Shown piece after piece: positions 41,324 through 50,402 of a stretch of DNA of 64,000 bases (positions within the stretch are counted from its first letter, which is position 1; each line of letters begins with the position of its first letter). The stretch is from Nocardiopsis suaedae (GTDB taxonomy: Bacteria > Actinomycetota > Actinomycetes > Streptosporangiales > Streptosporangiaceae). The stretch covers positions 1 to 64,000 of the forward strand of contig NZ_JAQFWP010000030.1 in assembly GCF_027706745.1 (NCBI RefSeq), given 5' to 3'. The notes beneath the pieces are model-generated. The model was not told where the DNA came from, did no database searches, and saw only the letters and a program-made list of their open reading frames with translations. Made by a program: the position numbers and the translations under genes.

Positions 41324-41366
41324 CCGGGGCCGGACCACCGCGCGATTAACGCGCGGCGAAGACGAT

Positions 41367-41399
41367 CGAGGGGGACGACGCACCGCGTCGTCCCCCTCG
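41367..41399. terminator. Terminator hairpin after the small basic protein gene
   Basis: Perfect 13-bp arms CGAGGGGGACGAC around a 7-base loop. A shorter stem, CCGCGCG/CGCGCGG, precedes it at 41338-41356. It separates the gene from the convergent acetyltransferase. Confidence 0.75.
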
Positions 41400-41503
41400 T
41401 CCGTGCGCGGGGCGGGGGCCGCTCACTTCAGCAGCGGCAGCCGCTCCGCCGGCGCGTCCGGCCGGGCCTCAGGGCCAACAGGCGCCGACGACCGGCCCGC
41501 CGT

Positions 41504-42061
41504 TCAGGCGCTCCACCGCTTGCGCTCGATCGCGGCCGGGCCGGTCACCACGGTGTCGGGCGGCACGTCCTTGGCGACGACGGTTCCGGCGCCGACCACG
41601 GCACCGCGCCCGATGGTGACCCCGGGGAGGACGGTCACGGCCGCTCCGAGCCATGCCCCGGCCTCGATCGTGATGGGCGCCATCGTGAGGAACTCGCTCC
41701 GCTGGGCGGGACGGGACGGGTGGTCGGCGGCGATGAGGTTGGTCTTCGGTCCGATCATGACGCCGTCGCCGAGGCGGATCGTGCCCCCGCCCGTGTAGTC
41801 CATGAACGTGCAGCCCTGGTTGACGAAGACCTTCTCCCCGAAGTCGATGCCGAGCCCGTAGTGGCTGTAGAAGGGCGGGTAGACGGTGACCGAGTCGGGG
41901 ACGGGCCCGCCCGTGATCTCCGCCAACAGGGCGGCACGCGCGGCCTTGTCCTCGTAGGGCAAGGCGTTGAGCCGTGCGGTGAGCGTGTTCACCTGCTCGA
42001 TCCGCTCGGCGACGCGTGCGAACTCGGGCGTGCGGATGTACAGGCGGTCGCGATCGGGCAT
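41504..42061 (-). CDS. Sugar O-acetyltransferase (maltose/galactoside acetyltransferase type)
   Basis: A 185-residue left-handed beta-helix (hexapeptide-repeat) acetyltransferase. The repeats run from FVNQGCTFMDYTGGGTIRLG to VTIGRGAVVGAGTVVAKDVP. The catalytic His is in AADHPSRPAQRSE. Such trimers acetylate sugars with acetyl-CoA. The N-terminal mac domain (about residues 8-60) is present. Start ATG is at 42061. It is divergent from a LysR gene, which likely controls it. Confidence 0.9.
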   Translation of the reverse strand: MPDRDRLYIRTPEFARVAERIEQVNTLTARLNALPYEDKAARAALLAEITGGPVPDSVTVYPPFYSHYGLGIDFGEKVFVNQGCTFMDYTGGGTIRLGDGVMIGPKTNLIAADHPSRPAQRSEFLTMAPITIEAGAWLGAAVTVLPGVTIGRGAVVGAGTVVAKDVPPDTVVTGPAAIERKRWSA

Positions 42062-42227
42062 GAGGGTTCCTCGCGAAGAGCGCTCCGGCCGGAGCCGTCG
42101 AGTGGCACCCGCCGGGAACGGCGGGGGATCAACCATGCGTTGATCGGATCCATCACAAGGGCCGCGATGGCCTGGGATCAAACAACGCACACGGCGGCCA
42201 CGAACAACGATCGGTTGTCCTCCTAGG

Positions 42228-43178
42228 ATGAGCGGCATGGACGTCGCCGCCGTACGCACCTTCGTCGCCGTCGTGGAGGCGGGACAGTTCCAAGAGGCCG
42301 CCGCCGACCTGTCGATCACCCCGCAGGCGGTCTCCAAGCGCGTCGCCGCGCTGGAGTCGGAGCTCGGCGTCCGGCTCTTCACCCGGGACGCGCGCGGCGC
42401 ACGGATCACCATCGACGGGCAGGCGTTCCTGCCCCACGCCCGGGCGTTCCTCCAGGCCGCCCAGCGGGCCGCCGACTCGGTGCGGCCGGGCGGCCGCGCC
42501 CTGCGCGTCGACGTCATCGGCCGACGGCTCTCCCTGGCGGGCCTGCTGCGCGGCTTCCACCTGGCCCACCCCGGCACCGCGCTGGACGTCGTGACGCTGT
42601 TCGACTTCGACGCCGCCATCGCCGCCGTCCAGGCCGGGACGATCGACGCGACGTTCCGGGCCGTCACCATGCCGGGGCGGCGGCTTCCACAGGGTGTGGA
42701 GGCCGCGCCCGTCTTCGACGAACCGCTGCACCTGTTCACCGGGCCGGGGCACCCGTTCGCCGACGCGGCGGCGGTCACTCCGGCCCGGCTCGCAGGCCGA
42801 CGGGTCTGGATGCCCGGCAACCTGCCCGGCACCGAGTGGGCCGCCTACTACGACGAGCTCGCGGCCGCCTTCGGCATCGTGATCGAGACGGTCGGCCCGA
42901 ACTTCGGAATCGAGCACCTGCTCGACACCATCGCCGGATCCACGACGCTGGCCACGTTCGTCAGCGAGCAGACCCCTTTGGCATGGCCCGCCGGCCACAG
43001 CCTGCGCCGCATCCCCATCGTCGACCCGACGCCGGTCTACCCCCACTCACTGGTGTGGCGCACCGACAACCCGCACCCCGGCCTGGCGGAGCTGCGCGCC
43101 CATCTGGCGCCCTCCTCCCCCGGCCGCCCGGAGAGCGGCGTCTGGGTCCCCGGGTGGGCCCGTCCGGGCCGGGCCTGA
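42228..43178 (+). CDS. LysR family transcriptional regulator
   Basis: A 316-residue LysR protein. The winged helix at residues 6-65 contains FVAVVEAGQFQEAAADLSIT, then PQAVSKRVAALESELGVRLF. The periplasmic-binding-type effector domain spans about 90-300. LysR proteins often control a divergent neighbour, which here is the sugar acetyltransferase. In the 166-bp gap, TGCGTTGATC (about 42138) and GATCAAACAACGCA form an imperfect inverted pair. A second ATG at 42237 is also possible. Confidence 0.9.
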   Translation: MSGMDVAAVRTFVAVVEAGQFQEAAADLSITPQAVSKRVAALESELGVRLFTRDARGARITIDGQAFLPHARAFLQAAQRAADSVRPGGRALRVDVIGRRLSLAGLLRGFHLAHPGTALDVVTLFDFDAAIAAVQAGTIDATFRAVTMPGRRLPQGVEAAPVFDEPLHLFTGPGHPFADAAAVTPARLAGRRVWMPGNLPGTEWAAYYDELAAAFGIVIETVGPNFGIEHLLDTIAGSTTLATFVSEQTPLAWPAGHSLRRIPIVDPTPVYPHSLVWRTDNPHPGLAELRAHLAPSSPGRPESGVWVPGWARPGRA

Positions 43179-43185
43179 GAAGCCC

Positions 43186-45816
43186 CTACCCGGGCGCCAT
43201 GTCGACGAAGCGACTGTAGTGCCCCTGGAAGGCGACGGTGACCTCGGCGGTGGGACCGTTCCGGTGCTTGGCCACGATGATGTCGGCCTCCCCGGCCCGA
43301 GGGGACTCTTTGTCGTGGACGTCCTCTCGGTAGAGCAGGAGCACCATGTCGGCATCCTGCTCGATCGAGTTGTGCACATTTATCCCATTTGCCACGAAAT
43401 TGTGGGCGCCGAGCACCGTCGCATCGAAGACCTCTTGGGGACCCAGTGGTTCGATCTCGGCGACCTCGTCCCAGAAGACGTCGTTGGTGGCGACGAGGTC
43501 CAGCTCCGCATCGTCGAGCACCTGGGCGACCTGTCCCATGCGCTCCCTGCTCGGGGCGTGCTTCCACATGGTGCTTCCGCAGTACTGGGTCCCCACGGCC
43601 GACGCGAACTCACGCTGGGTCATCCCCTTCTCTTCAAGGGTCGTGCGCACCCGGTCCCAGACCTGGACCGGAATCGTGTCGAGATTGGTGTTGGAGGAGC
43701 GGTCGACGAGCTCCTCCCGGCACACCTCGGCCATGAGCGCCCGCTCTCCGTGCACACCGATCTTCCTGAGGAAGCGCACCTGGTTCTCGCCGCCGACGAT
43801 GTGCAGCTGGTAGCCGGGGCGGTACTCGCCCTTCCTCACCTTCTTCAACCGCGTCATGACGTTGAACCGGAGCAGCAGGGCCGCCACGTCGTCGACGAGC
43901 CGCCGACCGGTCGAGGCGTAGTAGATCCTCGCCTGGCCCGCCTTGTCGTCCCAGAAGACGCAGCCGTCGGTGGCCCACAGGTGGTGCAGAAACAGCGCCA
44001 CCTGGTCGTTGGCCAGTCCGAAGACGGGCCGCGGGACGAACTTCTCGTGGCTGCGCAGGCCGAACAGGCCGAGCCCGTCGAGCCACTCGGCGATCGGGTT
44101 CCGCTTTCCGTGGGTGAGGCGATGGGGCGACCGCAGCCGAAGGCTGGTCGCTCCGGCCTCCTCGTAGTCGTCACGGACCGGGGCGACCCCGAAGTGGGAC
44201 GCCGCCTGCTCAACGGCCTTGAGGTTGGCCTCGTCAGCGCTCGCGTACCGGATGGGCTGGCGCTTGACGAACGAGCCGTCTCCGATGAGGTGGCCGAGCA
44301 TCACCACCTCGGCCTCAGGCCAGCGCTCCGCGGACTCCGGGGCGGGCGTGTGCCGGGGAACGGCGATCCTGTCCCCCACGGCCAGGTCTGAGAGCGGCCG
44401 CCATCCCTCATAGGCGAGGAAGGGGTGGTTCGCCGACGCCTCGACCTCGCGCCCCGACCGCAGGCGAAGGCGGAAGGTCTCCTTGACCCCGCTTGAGAAG
44501 ACGTGGGTCATCGTTCTCGGGATCAGCCGCAGGCCCTCGTCGAGCGCCCACACGGGGATGTCCTTCTCCCCCGACGCGTACAGCTCCCCCATGGTGGTCT
44601 CAGCGCCGGTGTCGGCCCGAAGGATCCGTGTACCCGCGGTCAGGCACCCGGACTCACGCAGGTCGCTGACTTGGGGCTTTTTGTCCGTTCTCTGCTCGGG
44701 ACCCCGGTTGAGCTGGGAGAGCGCGATGACCGGCACCTCCAGCTCCTTGGCGAGGAGCTTCAGGGACCGGGAGAACTCCGAGACCTCCTGCTGACGGCTC
44801 TCCACGCGGCCCGAGGAGCTCATGAGCTGCAGGTAGTCCACGATGACGAGCTTGAGGTCGTGCTGCTGCTTCAGGCGGCGGCACTTGGCCCGGATCTCCA
44901 TCATCGACATGTTCGGGGAGTCGTCGATGAAGAGCGGCGCCCCGGCGACCTCGCCCATCCTGCGGGCCAGGCGCTGCCAGTCGTCGTCGGTCATCAGCCC
45001 GGAGCGCATGGTGTGCAGCGGCACCCGCGCCTCGGCGGAGAGCAGGCGCATGACGATCTCGTTGCGCCCCATCTCCAGACTGAAGAAGACCGAGGCCAAC
45101 TGGTTCTTGATGGACGCGGCGCGCGCGAAATCCAGGGCCAGTGTACTTTTGCCTACTGCCGGTCTTGCGGCGATGATGACCATTTGTCCGGCGTGGAGGC
45201 CGTTGGTGAGCTGGTCGAAGTCGGTGAAGCCGGTCGGGACGCCGGTCATGGAGCCGTCGTGGGCGGAGATCGCCTCGATCTCGTCCAGGGCCCCCGGCAT
45301 GATGTCGCTCAGCGGGAGGTAGTCCTCGCCGGTGCGCTTCTCGGCGACGCGGAAGACCTCGGCCTGGGCCTGGTCCACGATGTCGTCGACCTCGCCGTCG
45401 CCGGTGTAGCCCATCTGGGCGATGTGCGTGCCCACCTCGACCAGGCGGCGCAGCACCGCCCGGTCGGCCACGATGCGGGCGTAGTACCCGGCGTTGGCGG
45501 CGGTCGGGATCGCCTCGGTCAGCGTGTGCAGGTACGGCGCCCCGCCGACGCGGGCGATCTCGCCGCGCTTGGTCAGTTCGGCGTTGACGCTGATCGCGTC
45601 CACCGGCTCGCCGCGCGAGAACAGGTCCACGACCGCGTCGTAGACCGTCTGGTGCGCGGGCCGGTAGAAGTCGCTGGAGCGCACGATCTCGACGACCTCG
45701 GTGATGGCGTCCTTGGACAGCAGCATGCCGCCCAGGACGCTCTGCTCCGCCAGGATGTCGTGCGGCGGAGTGCGGTCGAAACCGCTGTGCTCCGACGGCT
45801 GCTCGGCGACGCTCAC
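43186..45816 (-). CDS. dnaB: Replicative DNA helicase DnaB, with intein
   Basis: An 876-residue precursor that becomes a 450-residue hexameric helicase after protein splicing. The N-terminal domain covers residues 10-170 or so. The RecA-like domain has Walker A ARPAVGKST (about 217-225) and Walker B LVIVDYLQL (about 323-331). Residues 391-816 are the intein, inserted between DLRESG and SIEQDADMVLLLYR. The C-extein (817-876) holds the conserved end, including the arginine-finger segment VAKHRNGPTAEVTVAFQGHY. GTG at 45816 (MSVAEQ) is chosen; the upstream frame has no coding character. Mature DnaB should be normal if splicing occurs. Confidence 0.95.
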   Translation of the reverse strand: MSVAEQPSEHSGFDRTPPHDILAEQSVLGGMLLSKDAITEVVEIVRSSDFYRPAHQTVYDAVVDLFSRGEPVDAISVNAELTKRGEIARVGGAPYLHTLTEAIPTAANAGYYARIVADRAVLRRLVEVGTHIAQMGYTGDGEVDDIVDQAQAEVFRVAEKRTGEDYLPLSDIMPGALDEIEAISAHDGSMTGVPTGFTDFDQLTNGLHAGQMVIIAARPAVGKSTLALDFARAASIKNQLASVFFSLEMGRNEIVMRLLSAEARVPLHTMRSGLMTDDDWQRLARRMGEVAGAPLFIDDSPNMSMMEIRAKCRRLKQQHDLKLVIVDYLQLMSSSGRVESRQQEVSEFSRSLKLLAKELEVPVIALSQLNRGPEQRTDKKPQVSDLRESGCLTAGTRILRADTGAETTMGELYASGEKDIPVWALDEGLRLIPRTMTHVFSSGVKETFRLRLRSGREVEASANHPFLAYEGWRPLSDLAVGDRIAVPRHTPAPESAERWPEAEVVMLGHLIGDGSFVKRQPIRYASADEANLKAVEQAASHFGVAPVRDDYEEAGATSLRLRSPHRLTHGKRNPIAEWLDGLGLFGLRSHEKFVPRPVFGLANDQVALFLHHLWATDGCVFWDDKAGQARIYYASTGRRLVDDVAALLLRFNVMTRLKKVRKGEYRPGYQLHIVGGENQVRFLRKIGVHGERALMAEVCREELVDRSSNTNLDTIPVQVWDRVRTTLEEKGMTQREFASAVGTQYCGSTMWKHAPSRERMGQVAQVLDDAELDLVATNDVFWDEVAEIEPLGPQEVFDATVLGAHNFVANGINVHNSIEQDADMVLLLYREDVHDKESPRAGEADIIVAKHRNGPTAEVTVAFQGHYSRFVDMAPG
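43369..44646 (-). other. DnaB intein with LAGLIDADG endonuclease and HTH-like segment
   Basis: A 426-residue intein. It begins with Cys1 (CLTAGTRIL), has block B NHPF (SANHPFLAYE), and ends with block F/G NFVANGINVHN before Ser+1, so all splicing residues are present. The LAGLIDADG motifs are LGHLIGDGSF (about residues 118-127) and LHHLWATDGCVFW (about 220-232). A segment at about 336-378 (GMTQREFASAVGTQYCG) looks like an XRE-type helix-turn-helix. The presumed endonuclease would drive homing into intein-free dnaB genes. Confidence 0.93.
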
Positions 45817-45901
45817 GTACTCTCCCCCTGATGACGGCCGGTCCTGCCTGCACCGGCCCAAGCGATTGTCCCGACCGCGGACCCCGCAAGGCAAAGCGGC
45901 C

Positions 45902-46080
45902 TGTGGACGCTGCTGGGGAGATCCTGTGGACGACTGCGGCGTTCCTGCGGATAGCTTGTGCACAACGCCTGTGGATAACTACTGTGCACTCCCCGCACAC
46001 ACGGTATGACCTGCGAATACCTTGTACACCGCCTGTGCGTGAAAGAAACCGCACACATCTTCGTCCACAGGTTTTCCACA
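45902..46080. promoter_or_regulatory. DnaA-box cluster between dnaB and the MATE gene
   Basis: Boxes fitting the high-GC actinomycete consensus YYVTCCACA are at 45970-45978 (reverse, TTATCCACA), 45925-45933 (reverse, TCGTCCACA) and 46061-46069. Near-matches are 45902-45910, 45956-45964 and 46072-46080. They fill the divergent promoter region, so DnaA may regulate dnaB. There is no dnaA-dnaN context, so an origin is unlikely. Confidence 0.55.
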
Positions 46081-46147
46081 GGGCGTTCGCCACACCGTGG
46101 ACGCCGGTCCCCCACCTCGAACACGTGTCCGGTAACGTGGCCGGGCC

Positions 46148-47500
46148 ATGTCCGCACCACTGTCCGCGCCTCCCTTCCGCCACCCGCACGACCGCGAGAT
46201 CTTCCGCCTCGCCGTGCCGACCTTCTTCGCGCTCATCGCCGAGCCGCTGCTGCTGCTCACCGACACCGCGATCGTCGGCACCCTGGGCACCCGCCCGCTC
46301 GGCGGCCTCGGGGTCGCCGGGCAGATCCTGATGACCCTGGCCAACCTGTGCATCTTCCTGGCCTACGGCACCACCGCCGCGGTCTCCCGGCGGTTCGGCG
46401 CCGGCCAGGTGCGCGAAGGGCTGCGCAGCGGGGTCGACGGCCTGTGGCTGGCGTTGATCATCGGCGCCGCGGCGGCCGCCGCCGGGTACGCCGGCGGCCC
46501 CTGGCTGGTCGAGGCGCTCGGCGCCTCGGACGAGGTGGCGCCCTACGCCCTCACCTACCTGCGGATCAGCCTGCTCAGCGCACCCGCGCTGCTGCTCATC
46601 ATGGCCGGGACGGGGGTGCTGCGCGGGCTGCAGGACGCCCGCACGCCCCTGCTGGTGTCGGTCGGCACCGCCGCGGTGAACGCCGCCCTGGCCGCGTTCC
46701 TGGTGCTCGTGCTCGACACGGGCATCGCCGGTTCGGCCTGGGCGACGGTGGTGGCGCAGTGGGGCGGCGCCGCGGTCTACCTCGCGGTGGTGGTGCGGGC
46801 CGCCCGGCGCGAGGGGGTGCCCCTGGCGCCCGACCCCTCCGGGGTGAAGGCGTCCGCGGCGGCCGGAGCGGCGCTGTTCGTCCGCACGGTGTCGCTGCGG
46901 GTGGTGCTGGTGGTCACCACCGCGGTGGCCGCCCGCATGGGCGACCAGGAGATCGCCGCCCAACAGGTCGCCTTCCAGCTCTGGTCGCTGCTGGTGTTCG
47001 CGATGGACGCGATCGCGGTGGCGGCGCAGGCGATCATCGGCCGCTACCTGGGCGCCTCGGACGCCGAGGGGGCGCGGGCCGCCACCCGCCGCATGGTGGA
47101 GTGGGGCGTCATGGTCGGCGCCGTGTTCACCGTGCTGGTGCTGGCGGCGCGCCCGTGGGCGGCGGTCCCGTTCACCTCGGACGCCGGGGTGGCCGCGCTG
47201 ATCGTCTCCGCGCTGCTGGTGGTGGCGCTCCTGCAGCCGCTGAGCGGTGTGGTGATGGTGCTCGACGGCATTCTGATGGGCGCCGGGGACCAGCGCTACC
47301 TCGCCTGGGCGAGCTTCTGGACGATGCTGGCCTTCCTGCCGTGCGCCGCCGTGGTGCTGTGGACGACGCCCCCGGGCTCCCCCGACGCGCTGCTGCGGCT
47401 GTGGCTGGCGTTCGGGGTGTGGATGGCCGCACGCGGCCTCACCCTGGGGCTGCGCGCCCGCAGCGGTGCGTGGGTGGTGCTGGGGTCGACGCGTACCTGA
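46148..47500 (+). CDS. MATE family efflux transporter (DinF-like)
   Basis: A 450-residue transporter with twelve predicted membrane helices in two six-helix halves. The first half opens with EIFRLAVPTFFALIAEPLLL and DTAIVGTLGTRPLGGLGVAG, and the second has RTVSLRVVLVVTTAVAARMG. The Asp/Glu residues in LTDTAIVG and the VEWGVMVGAVF region match DinF/NorM-type sodium- or proton-coupled multidrug exporters. The start ATG at 46148 opens MSAPLSAPPFRHPHDREIFR. It is divergent from dnaB. Substrate unknown. Confidence 0.9.
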   Translation: MSAPLSAPPFRHPHDREIFRLAVPTFFALIAEPLLLLTDTAIVGTLGTRPLGGLGVAGQILMTLANLCIFLAYGTTAAVSRRFGAGQVREGLRSGVDGLWLALIIGAAAAAAGYAGGPWLVEALGASDEVAPYALTYLRISLLSAPALLLIMAGTGVLRGLQDARTPLLVSVGTAAVNAALAAFLVLVLDTGIAGSAWATVVAQWGGAAVYLAVVVRAARREGVPLAPDPSGVKASAAAGAALFVRTVSLRVVLVVTTAVAARMGDQEIAAQQVAFQLWSLLVFAMDAIAVAAQAIIGRYLGASDAEGARAATRRMVEWGVMVGAVFTVLVLAARPWAAVPFTSDAGVAALIVSALLVVALLQPLSGVVMVLDGILMGAGDQRYLAWASFWTMLAFLPCAAVVLWTTPPGSPDALLRLWLAFGVWMAARGLTLGLRARSGAWVVLGSTRT

Positions 47501-47553
47501 CGCGTCCGGACGGCCCGGGGGCGTGCGCCGGGCCGGTCCGCCTGGCGGTCGCC

Positions 47554-48438
47554 TCAGGCGCCCTCCCCGGGGAGGTCCTCCTCCGGGCCGTCGGCGGCGC
47601 CGTCGTCCGCCGCCCGCACCGCGTCGCGCTCCCCGAGCGCCGGGCCGTGGTAGTAGGGGGCGGCCCGCTCGCCCGTCGGCACCGCCGGGTACGACGGCAG
47701 GTGCTCTTCGGGGAGTTCGGCCAGGGTGAGCAGCTCCATGCGCTCCCGGGCGGTGCGCATCCGCGCGGCGACGTTCTTGCGCAGGTCGGGCAGCATCCCG
47801 TACAGCCGGTCCCCCGGACAGCTCGTGGCGTTGTAGTCGCGGTGCCCGACGATGCACTCGGCCGGGTCCAGCCCGTACGCCAGGCACAGCCACGCGCAGG
47901 TGTCGGCGAGCGCCGCCATGAGCGCCTTGGTGGGCGCGGCCGAGGTGTACAGCCCCTCGTTCTCGATGCCCACGGTGTGCGAGTTGTGGTTCGCGGTGTG
48001 GGCGCCGATGGCGTGGCGCCCGTCGCGCACCGCCGCCAGGCTCCGGTTGCGGCCCTCCATGATGTGGCCGCCGCGGGAGATGGTGAACTGCTGGCCGGTG
48101 TCGTCCCAGCCGTTGCTGTCCATGTGGTGGCGCTGGATGGCGCGCGAGAGGGCCGCGGCGTGGCTCTTGGAGTAGTCGGTGCTGTTCCCTGTGGCGGTGT
48201 GGTGGACGACGATGTGGTCGGGCGCCCCGGTGACGGTCGCGTAGCGCTTGGGCCGCCGGGCCCCCCAGTCGGAGCGGGTGTAGACCTTGGGGGCGGCGAC
48301 GGCCAGCGCGGGCGCCGGGGCGGCCAGGTCCGCCGCGCCGCCGAGCAGCACCGCTCCGGCGGCCAGGGCTCCGGCCCGGACCGCCCCGCGCCGGGTCAGG
48401 CCCATCGGGTGCGGGGACTCCTGCTCGTGACTGCCCAT
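47554..48438 (-). CDS. N-acetylmuramoyl-L-alanine amidase, Tat-exported
   Basis: A 294-residue amidase (PGRP/Amidase_2 fold). The N-terminus has a twin-arginine signal, LTRRGAVRAGALAAGAVLLG, ending near ALAVAAP. The catalytic domain (about 45-220) has the zinc ligands in VVHHTATG and HRDYNATSCPGD, plus VGIENEGL. It cleaves the peptide stem from peptidoglycan outside the membrane. An acidic, probably disordered tail follows. ATG 48438 is chosen because AAGGA is too close to the alternative at 48447. Confidence 0.88.
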   Translation of the reverse strand: MGSHEQESPHPMGLTRRGAVRAGALAAGAVLLGGAADLAAPAPALAVAAPKVYTRSDWGARRPKRYATVTGAPDHIVVHHTATGNSTDYSKSHAAALSRAIQRHHMDSNGWDDTGQQFTISRGGHIMEGRNRSLAAVRDGRHAIGAHTANHNSHTVGIENEGLYTSAAPTKALMAALADTCAWLCLAYGLDPAECIVGHRDYNATSCPGDRLYGMLPDLRKNVAARMRTARERMELLTLAELPEEHLPSYPAVPTGERAAPYYHGPALGERDAVRAADDGAADGPEEDLPGEGA

Positions 48439-48491
48439 CGGCCTCATCCTTCCTGTGGGGCGACGTGCCCACAGGCCACGATAAGTTACAA

Positions 48492-48513
48492 ATAGTGATC
48501 AAAGAATCACTAT
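48492..48513. promoter_or_regulatory. Inverted repeat in the amidase promoter
   Basis: ATAGTGAT-N6-ATCACTAT with perfect 8-bp arms, 54 bp upstream of the amidase start. It is markedly AT-rich for this genome. It is probably an operator or promoter element. Confidence 0.6.
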
Positions 48514-48538
48514 CGGCAATGCGGCGTGTCCGAACGAA

Positions 48539-48569
48539 GGCCCCGCCCCCGCGGTGCGGGGGCGGGGCC
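48539..48569 (-). terminator. Terminator hairpin of the rpsF-ssb-rpsR-rplI operon
   Basis: Perfect 14-bp arms GGCCCCGCCCCCGC around GGT, 17 bp after the rplI stop on the minus strand; rightward reading gives little U-tract. Confidence 0.8.
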
Positions 48570-48586
48570 GGGAAGGGCGCGGCGGA

Positions 48587-49033
48587 CTAGTCGCCGACGA
48601 CCTCCAGCGCGATCGTGGCCGAGACCTCAGGGTGCAGGCGGATGCGCACCTTGTGCTCGCCGACCGACTTGATCGGGTTGCGGATCTCGATACGGCGCTT
48701 GTCGACCTGCGGCCCGCCGGCGGTCGTGACCGCCGACGCGACGTCCGCGGCGTTGACCGACCCGAACAGGCGGCCGCCGTCGCCGGCGCGCCGGGCCAGC
48801 TCCACACGGAGCGAGCGCAGGCGCTCGGCGATCTGCTCGGCCTCCTCCAGGGTGCGGATGTCGCGGGCCTGGCGGGCGCGGCGGATGGAGTCGATCTGCT
48901 TCTGGCCGCCCCGGGTCCACCGGATGGCGAACCCGCGCGGAAGCAGGTAGTTGCGGCCGTAGCCGTCCTTCACCTCGACGACGTCGCCGGGGGCACCGAG
49001 ACCGTCGACCTCGTGGGTCAGAATCAGCTTCAC
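48587..49033 (-). CDS. rplI: 50S ribosomal protein L9
   Basis: A 148-residue L9. The N-terminal domain starts [20 protein letters not shown] and contains [14 protein letters not shown], the rRNA-binding motif. A long connecting helix (about 45-80) leads to the C-terminal domain with [15 protein letters not shown] at 49033 is used. It is last in the rpsF-ssb-rpsR-rplI order, 28 bp from rpsR. Confidence 0.96.
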   Translation of the reverse strand: MKLILTHEVDGLGAPGDVVEVKDGYGRNYLLPRGFAIRWTRGGQKQIDSIRRARQARDIRTLEEAEQIAERLRSLRVELARRAGDGGRLFGSVNAADVASAVTTAGGPQVDKRRIEIRNPIKSVGEHKVRIRLHPEVSATIALEVVGD

Positions 49034-49061
49034 GACTAGAACCTCCCTCGGTATTCCCCGT

Positions 49062-49298
49062 TTAGCGAGCGGTGCTGGTGTAGGGCAGCAGCGCCATCTC
49101 GCGGGCGTTCTTGATCGCCGTCGCGACGTCGCGCTGGTGCTGCGTGCAGTTGCCGGTGACACGGCGCGCACGGATCTTGCCGCGGTCGGAGATGAACTTG
49201 CGCAGCAGAGTGGTGTCCTTGTAGTCGATGTAGGACGCCTTCTCCTGGCAGAACAGGCAAACCTTCTTCTTGGGCTTGCGTGCTGCCGGCTTCGCCAT
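49062..49298 (-). CDS. rpsR: 30S ribosomal protein S18, cysteine-containing form
   Basis: A 78-residue S18 of the small subunit. It has [39 protein letters not shown] and [20 protein letters not shown]. The CxxC and third Cys mark the zinc-binding (C+) paralogue; actinomycetes often have a second, cysteine-free copy used in zinc starvation. The start ATG at 49298 gives MAKPAARK. Confidence 0.96.
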   Translation of the reverse strand: MAKPAARKPKKKVCLFCQEKASYIDYKDTTLLRKFISDRGKIRARRVTGNCTQHQRDVATAIKNAREMALLPYTSTAR

Positions 49299-49377
49299 CG
49301 TGGTGCTCCTTTGTCAAGAGCCCCGGATTGGTCCGGGGATGGTCAGTTCGGACAGGGTGGCCGTCGCGGAGGCCGGG

Positions 49378-49959
49378 CTAGAACGGGGGCTCGTCGGAGA
49401 ACCCGCCGCCGCCGAAACCGCCGCCACCGCCGTTGGTCGCCCAGGGGTCGTCGGCCGGAGGGCCGGAGCGGCCGCCCTGGGGGCCGCCACCGTATCCACC
49501 GCTGGCACCCCCCTGGTTGCCGTATCCGCCGCCCTGCTGGCCGCCGAAGCCCCCGCCGCCGCCGCCGAAACCGCCGCCCTGGCCGCCGCCCTGGCGCTGC
49601 GTGCGGGCCACCTTGGCGGTGGCGTAGCGCAGCGCGGGCCCGACCTCGTCGACGTCGATCTCGAAGACGGTGCGCTTCTCGCCCTCCTTCGTCTCGAAGG
49701 AGCGCTGCTTCAGGCGCCCCTGGACGATGACGCGCATCCCGCGCTGGAGGCTCTCGGCCACGTTCTCCGCGTACTGGCGCCACACCGCGCAGCTGAGGAA
49801 CATGGCCTCGCCGTCCTTCCACTCGCCGCTCTGGCGGTCGAAGACGCGCGGTGTGGAGGCGACGCGGAAGTTCGCGACCGCGGCCCCGCTGGGGGTGAAT
49901 CGCAGCTCAGGGTCGTCGACGAGGTTGCCGACGAGCGTGATCTGGGTCTCGCCTGCCAT
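49378..49959 (-). CDS. ssb: Single-stranded DNA-binding protein
   Basis: A 193-residue SSB. The OB fold covers residues 1-110 ([40 protein letters not shown] and [10 protein letters not shown]). A Gly-rich linker follows, then the acidic tip DEPPF, which recruits replication and repair partners. It sits between rpsF and rpsR, 62 and 79 bp apart, the standard order. Start ATG 49959. Confidence 0.96.
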   Translation of the reverse strand: MAGETQITLVGNLVDDPELRFTPSGAAVANFRVASTPRVFDRQSGEWKDGEAMFLSCAVWRQYAENVAESLQRGMRVIVQGRLKQRSFETKEGEKRTVFEIDVDEVGPALRYATAKVARTQRQGGGQGGGFGGGGGGFGGQQGGGYGNQGGASGGYGGGPQGGRSGPPADDPWATNGGGGGFGGGGFSDEPPF

Positions 49960-50021
49960 GGAAGGCTCCGGATTCCTATCGGTTCGGATCAGGCGTGCGG
50001 GGCGCCGACGCGGGCGCGGAC

Positions 50022-50312
50022 CTAGTGGACCTCGGGGCGGAGGACCTTGGTGCGCAGGACGGACTCGGTCAGGCCGAGCTGGCGGTCCAGCTCCTTGACC
50101 GTGGCGGGCTCGGCCGACAGGTCGATCACCGCGTAGATGCCGTCGGTGTTCTTCTCGATGTCGTAGGAGAGGCGGCGCTTGCCCCAGACGTCGACCTTCT
50201 CCACGGAGCCGCCGTCGTTGCGGACCACCGCGAGGAACTTGTCGAGCGACGGGGCGACCGTGCGCTCATCGAGGTTCGGGTCGAGGATGACCATCACTTC
50301 GTAACGACGCAT
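50022..50312 (-). CDS. rpsF: 30S ribosomal protein S6
   Basis: A 96-residue S6: [39 protein letters not shown] and the end [11 protein letters not shown]. It contacts S18 and 16S rRNA in the small subunit. ATG at 50312 follows AGGAGG. First gene of the operon, with 91 bp to the glycosyltransferase upstream. Confidence 0.96.
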   Translation of the reverse strand: MRRYEVMVILDPNLDERTVAPSLDKFLAVVRNDGGSVEKVDVWGKRRLSYDIEKNTDGIYAVIDLSAEPATVKELDRQLGLTESVLRTKVLRPEVH

Positions 50313-50402
50313 TGCCGTCGTACCTCCTCTGGACTGTCGCGGCCATGGTCTCTCCATGGCAGGAGGGCTGTTGAGCCAGACGAACGCCAAGATTACCAGC
50401 CG

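Noticed and set aside
45902-46080. DnaA-box cluster considered as oriC
   Set aside because: dnaA and dnaN are not adjacent and there are few boxes compared with actinomycete origins.
44654-48502. Very long minus-strand open frame antisense and out of frame to dnaB, MATE and amidase
   Set aside because: It is Arg/Pro/Gly-rich and crosses three well-supported genes; long spurious frames are expected at this GC content.
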